The notes below the pieces were generated by a model that was not told the origin of the DNA, made no database searches, and saw only the letters and a list, made by a program, of their open reading frames with translations. 5,429 nucleotides of DNA, taken from Muribaculaceae bacterium (lineage in GTDB: Bacteria > Bacteroidota > Bacteroidia > Bacteroidales > Muribaculaceae). Below, one piece after another: positions 4,447 to 5,429 of the stretch. A program made the position numbers and the translations under genes. Position 1 is the stretch's first letter, and each line of letters begins with the position of its first letter. The stretch lies in assembly GCA_029062725.1 (NCBI GenBank), contig JAIDPP010000232.1, positions 1-5,429 on the forward strand, written 5' to 3'.

Positions 4447-5429
4447 ATGAAGAAACTCATTTATTTCTTACTATTTGCTTTAGTAGGACTTACAGGATGT
4501 CAGTCCTACGAGCCGAAACTCACCGATACTGCGGGTGATACAGGTGTAAGTAGCGCGTATGATGAAATTATCTCGCGAGCCAACTTTTACTACGGAATGT
4601 TGCCCGGCAAGACCCGTGCCAACGCGCCCTCTGTTTCCGACGTCATGCCTATCCTAACGGGTAACACCCGTTCCACGGATAATGAGGGTGAGAGCCCCAT
4701 GTACTATATCGTCAACTACGAAAATGAAGAGGGCTTCGTAATCGTCGGTGGCAATGACAGGGCTTATCCTCTTCTTGCAGTCTCTGATGAGGCTTCTTTG
4801 ACAGAAGAAGATATTGATAATATTTTTCCTCTTAAGAGTTTTATCAGTAACTCATCCACCCTAACTTCTGTCATTGACACTCTTTATCAAGAACCGGAAA
4901 AAGCTTTTAATATAAGTATTGCTCCTAAATTACATCCTTATGTAAGAAAATGGGGACAAGGGGCCCCTTTTAATTCATATACACCACTTATAAATGGACA
5001 AAATGCACTTGTTGGATGTGTTCCCTTGGCTGTAGGAATGCTTATGAGTTATTATGAATGGCCGACTGAACATAAAGGAAGGACTATAAACTGGAAAATA
5101 ATTAAGAATGGATATTGCAGTGCATTAGGAATTCTGTTGGCTGAATTAGGGGAAGCTTCCAACATTGACACACGATATGGTCTGGAGGGTAGTTCATCCA
5201 TCTTCTCAAATGTTCCGGGCACTATGAAAAATTATGACTATCTCACCAATCGAGAAAATATTGACCTTTTTAATATACATCTTTACCCTAATGAAGAGTG
5301 CAAAGAGGAGATGAAAAAGTATCTTCCCTTAATAATGTGTGGCAGAGGATATAGCAAAAGAGATGGAAAGACCGGTGGACACAGCTGGATTATTGATGGA
5401 TTGCTCCATATTCCTTATGATCCCGATAA
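4447..5429 (+). CDS. C10 family (streptopain-like) cysteine protease, lipoprotein precursor; 3' end beyond the window
   Basis: 327 codons are visible and there is no stop before the edge. The product starts with a canonical lipoprotein signal ending LTGC (Cys18). A propeptide follows, with the Spi/I69-like segment YYIVNYENEEGFVIVGGNDR (86-105). The catalytic domain begins near 160: VRKWGQGAPFN (166-176), the nucleophile motif VGCVPLAVGMLMSYYEWP with C191, and GGHSWIIDG with H312. As a secreted or surface endopeptidase it is expected to be made as a zymogen and activated by propeptide removal. It is the second gene of the unit beginning at 4022. Base composition is uneven: counted by hand, GC is about 52% over 4501-4800 and about 35% over 4801-5100, so the gene may be mosaic. 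Its last 77 bases equal 220-296. Continuing in frame into 297-573 would give a 419-aa protease with the missing WGW region. Confidence 0.93.
   Translation, partial: MKKLIYFLLFALVGLTGCQSYEPKLTDTAGDTGVSSAYDEIISRANFYYGMLPGKTRANAPSVSDVMPILTGNTRSTDNEGESPMYYIVNYENEEGFVIVGGNDRAYPLLAVSDEASLTEEDIDNIFPLKSFISNSSTLTSVIDTLYQEPEKAFNISIAPKLHPYVRKWGQGAPFNSYTPLINGQNALVGCVPLAVGMLMSYYEWPTEHKGRTINWKIIKNGYCSALGILLAELGEASNIDTRYGLEGSSSIFSNVPGTMKNYDYLTNRENIDLFNIHLYPNEECKEEMKKYLPLIMCGRGYSKRDGKTGGHSWIIDGLLHIPYDPD
5353..5429. repeat. Direct repeat copy 2 (at least 77 bp), truncated by the window edge
   Basis: It is identical to 220-296, in the same orientation and reading frame, and starts at codon 303 of the C10 protease. 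Since identity continues to the last base, 77 bp is a minimum. The repeat offset is 5133 bp. Confidence 0.97.

Noticed and set aside
1..5429. CRISPR array, tRNA or rRNA genes
   Set aside because: I saw no regularly spaced repeats beyond those listed, no tRNA-like cloverleaf and no rRNA signature on either strand.

Overview
The window looks like Bacteroidota (Bacteroidales) DNA, probably from a gut or oral lineage. Three promoters carry the Bacteroides-type -7 element TAnnTTTG, each about 20 bp downstream of a TTG-type -33 element. Several products carry signal peptides or lipoprotein signals. The protein families present (C10 streptopain-like protease, bacterial serpin, DUF3244-like secreted protein, TPR/transmembrane/LuxR-type regulator) are typical of that phylum. 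All genes are on the + strand.

Layout. (1) A promoter at 80-111 drives a two-gene unit. The first gene is a 143-aa orphan C-terminal piece of a C10 cysteine protease (142-573), which has the catalytic His but not the catalytic Cys. Eighteen bases later comes a lipoprotein serpin (592-1845). A GC-rich hairpin terminator at 1934-1962 ends the unit. (2) A promoter at 2091-2122, enclosed by a 9-bp inverted repeat, drives a 576-aa membrane-spanning regulator (2143-3873): lipoprotein-like signal, TPR sensor, one membrane helix, coiled coil, LuxR-like HTH. (3) After tandem TAAGACTTTTT direct repeats, a third promoter (3968-3999) has its -7 box at the centre of a perfect 11-bp inverted repeat. It drives a small DUF3244-like secreted protein (4022-4381) and a C10 protease with its propeptide (4447 to the window edge, incomplete).

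The most unusual feature is a perfect direct repeat of at least 77 bp. Bases 5353-5429 equal 220-296, in the same C10 reading frame, and the match runs off the window end. Joining 4447-5352 to 220-573 gives a normal-length C10 protease of 419 aa, followed immediately by the serpin. The window may therefore be one unit (5133 bp, 220-5352) of a tandem duplication, a circular or excisable element, or a contig that stopped at a collapsed repeat.

Read together, the genes form a candidate surface proteolysis cassette: a secreted cysteine protease, a surface serpin, a small secreted beta-protein that may be an inhibitor or partner, and a membrane one-component regulator that could control them through the repeats at 3869-4010. 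The family assignments come from motifs read by eye. The regulatory wiring is inference.
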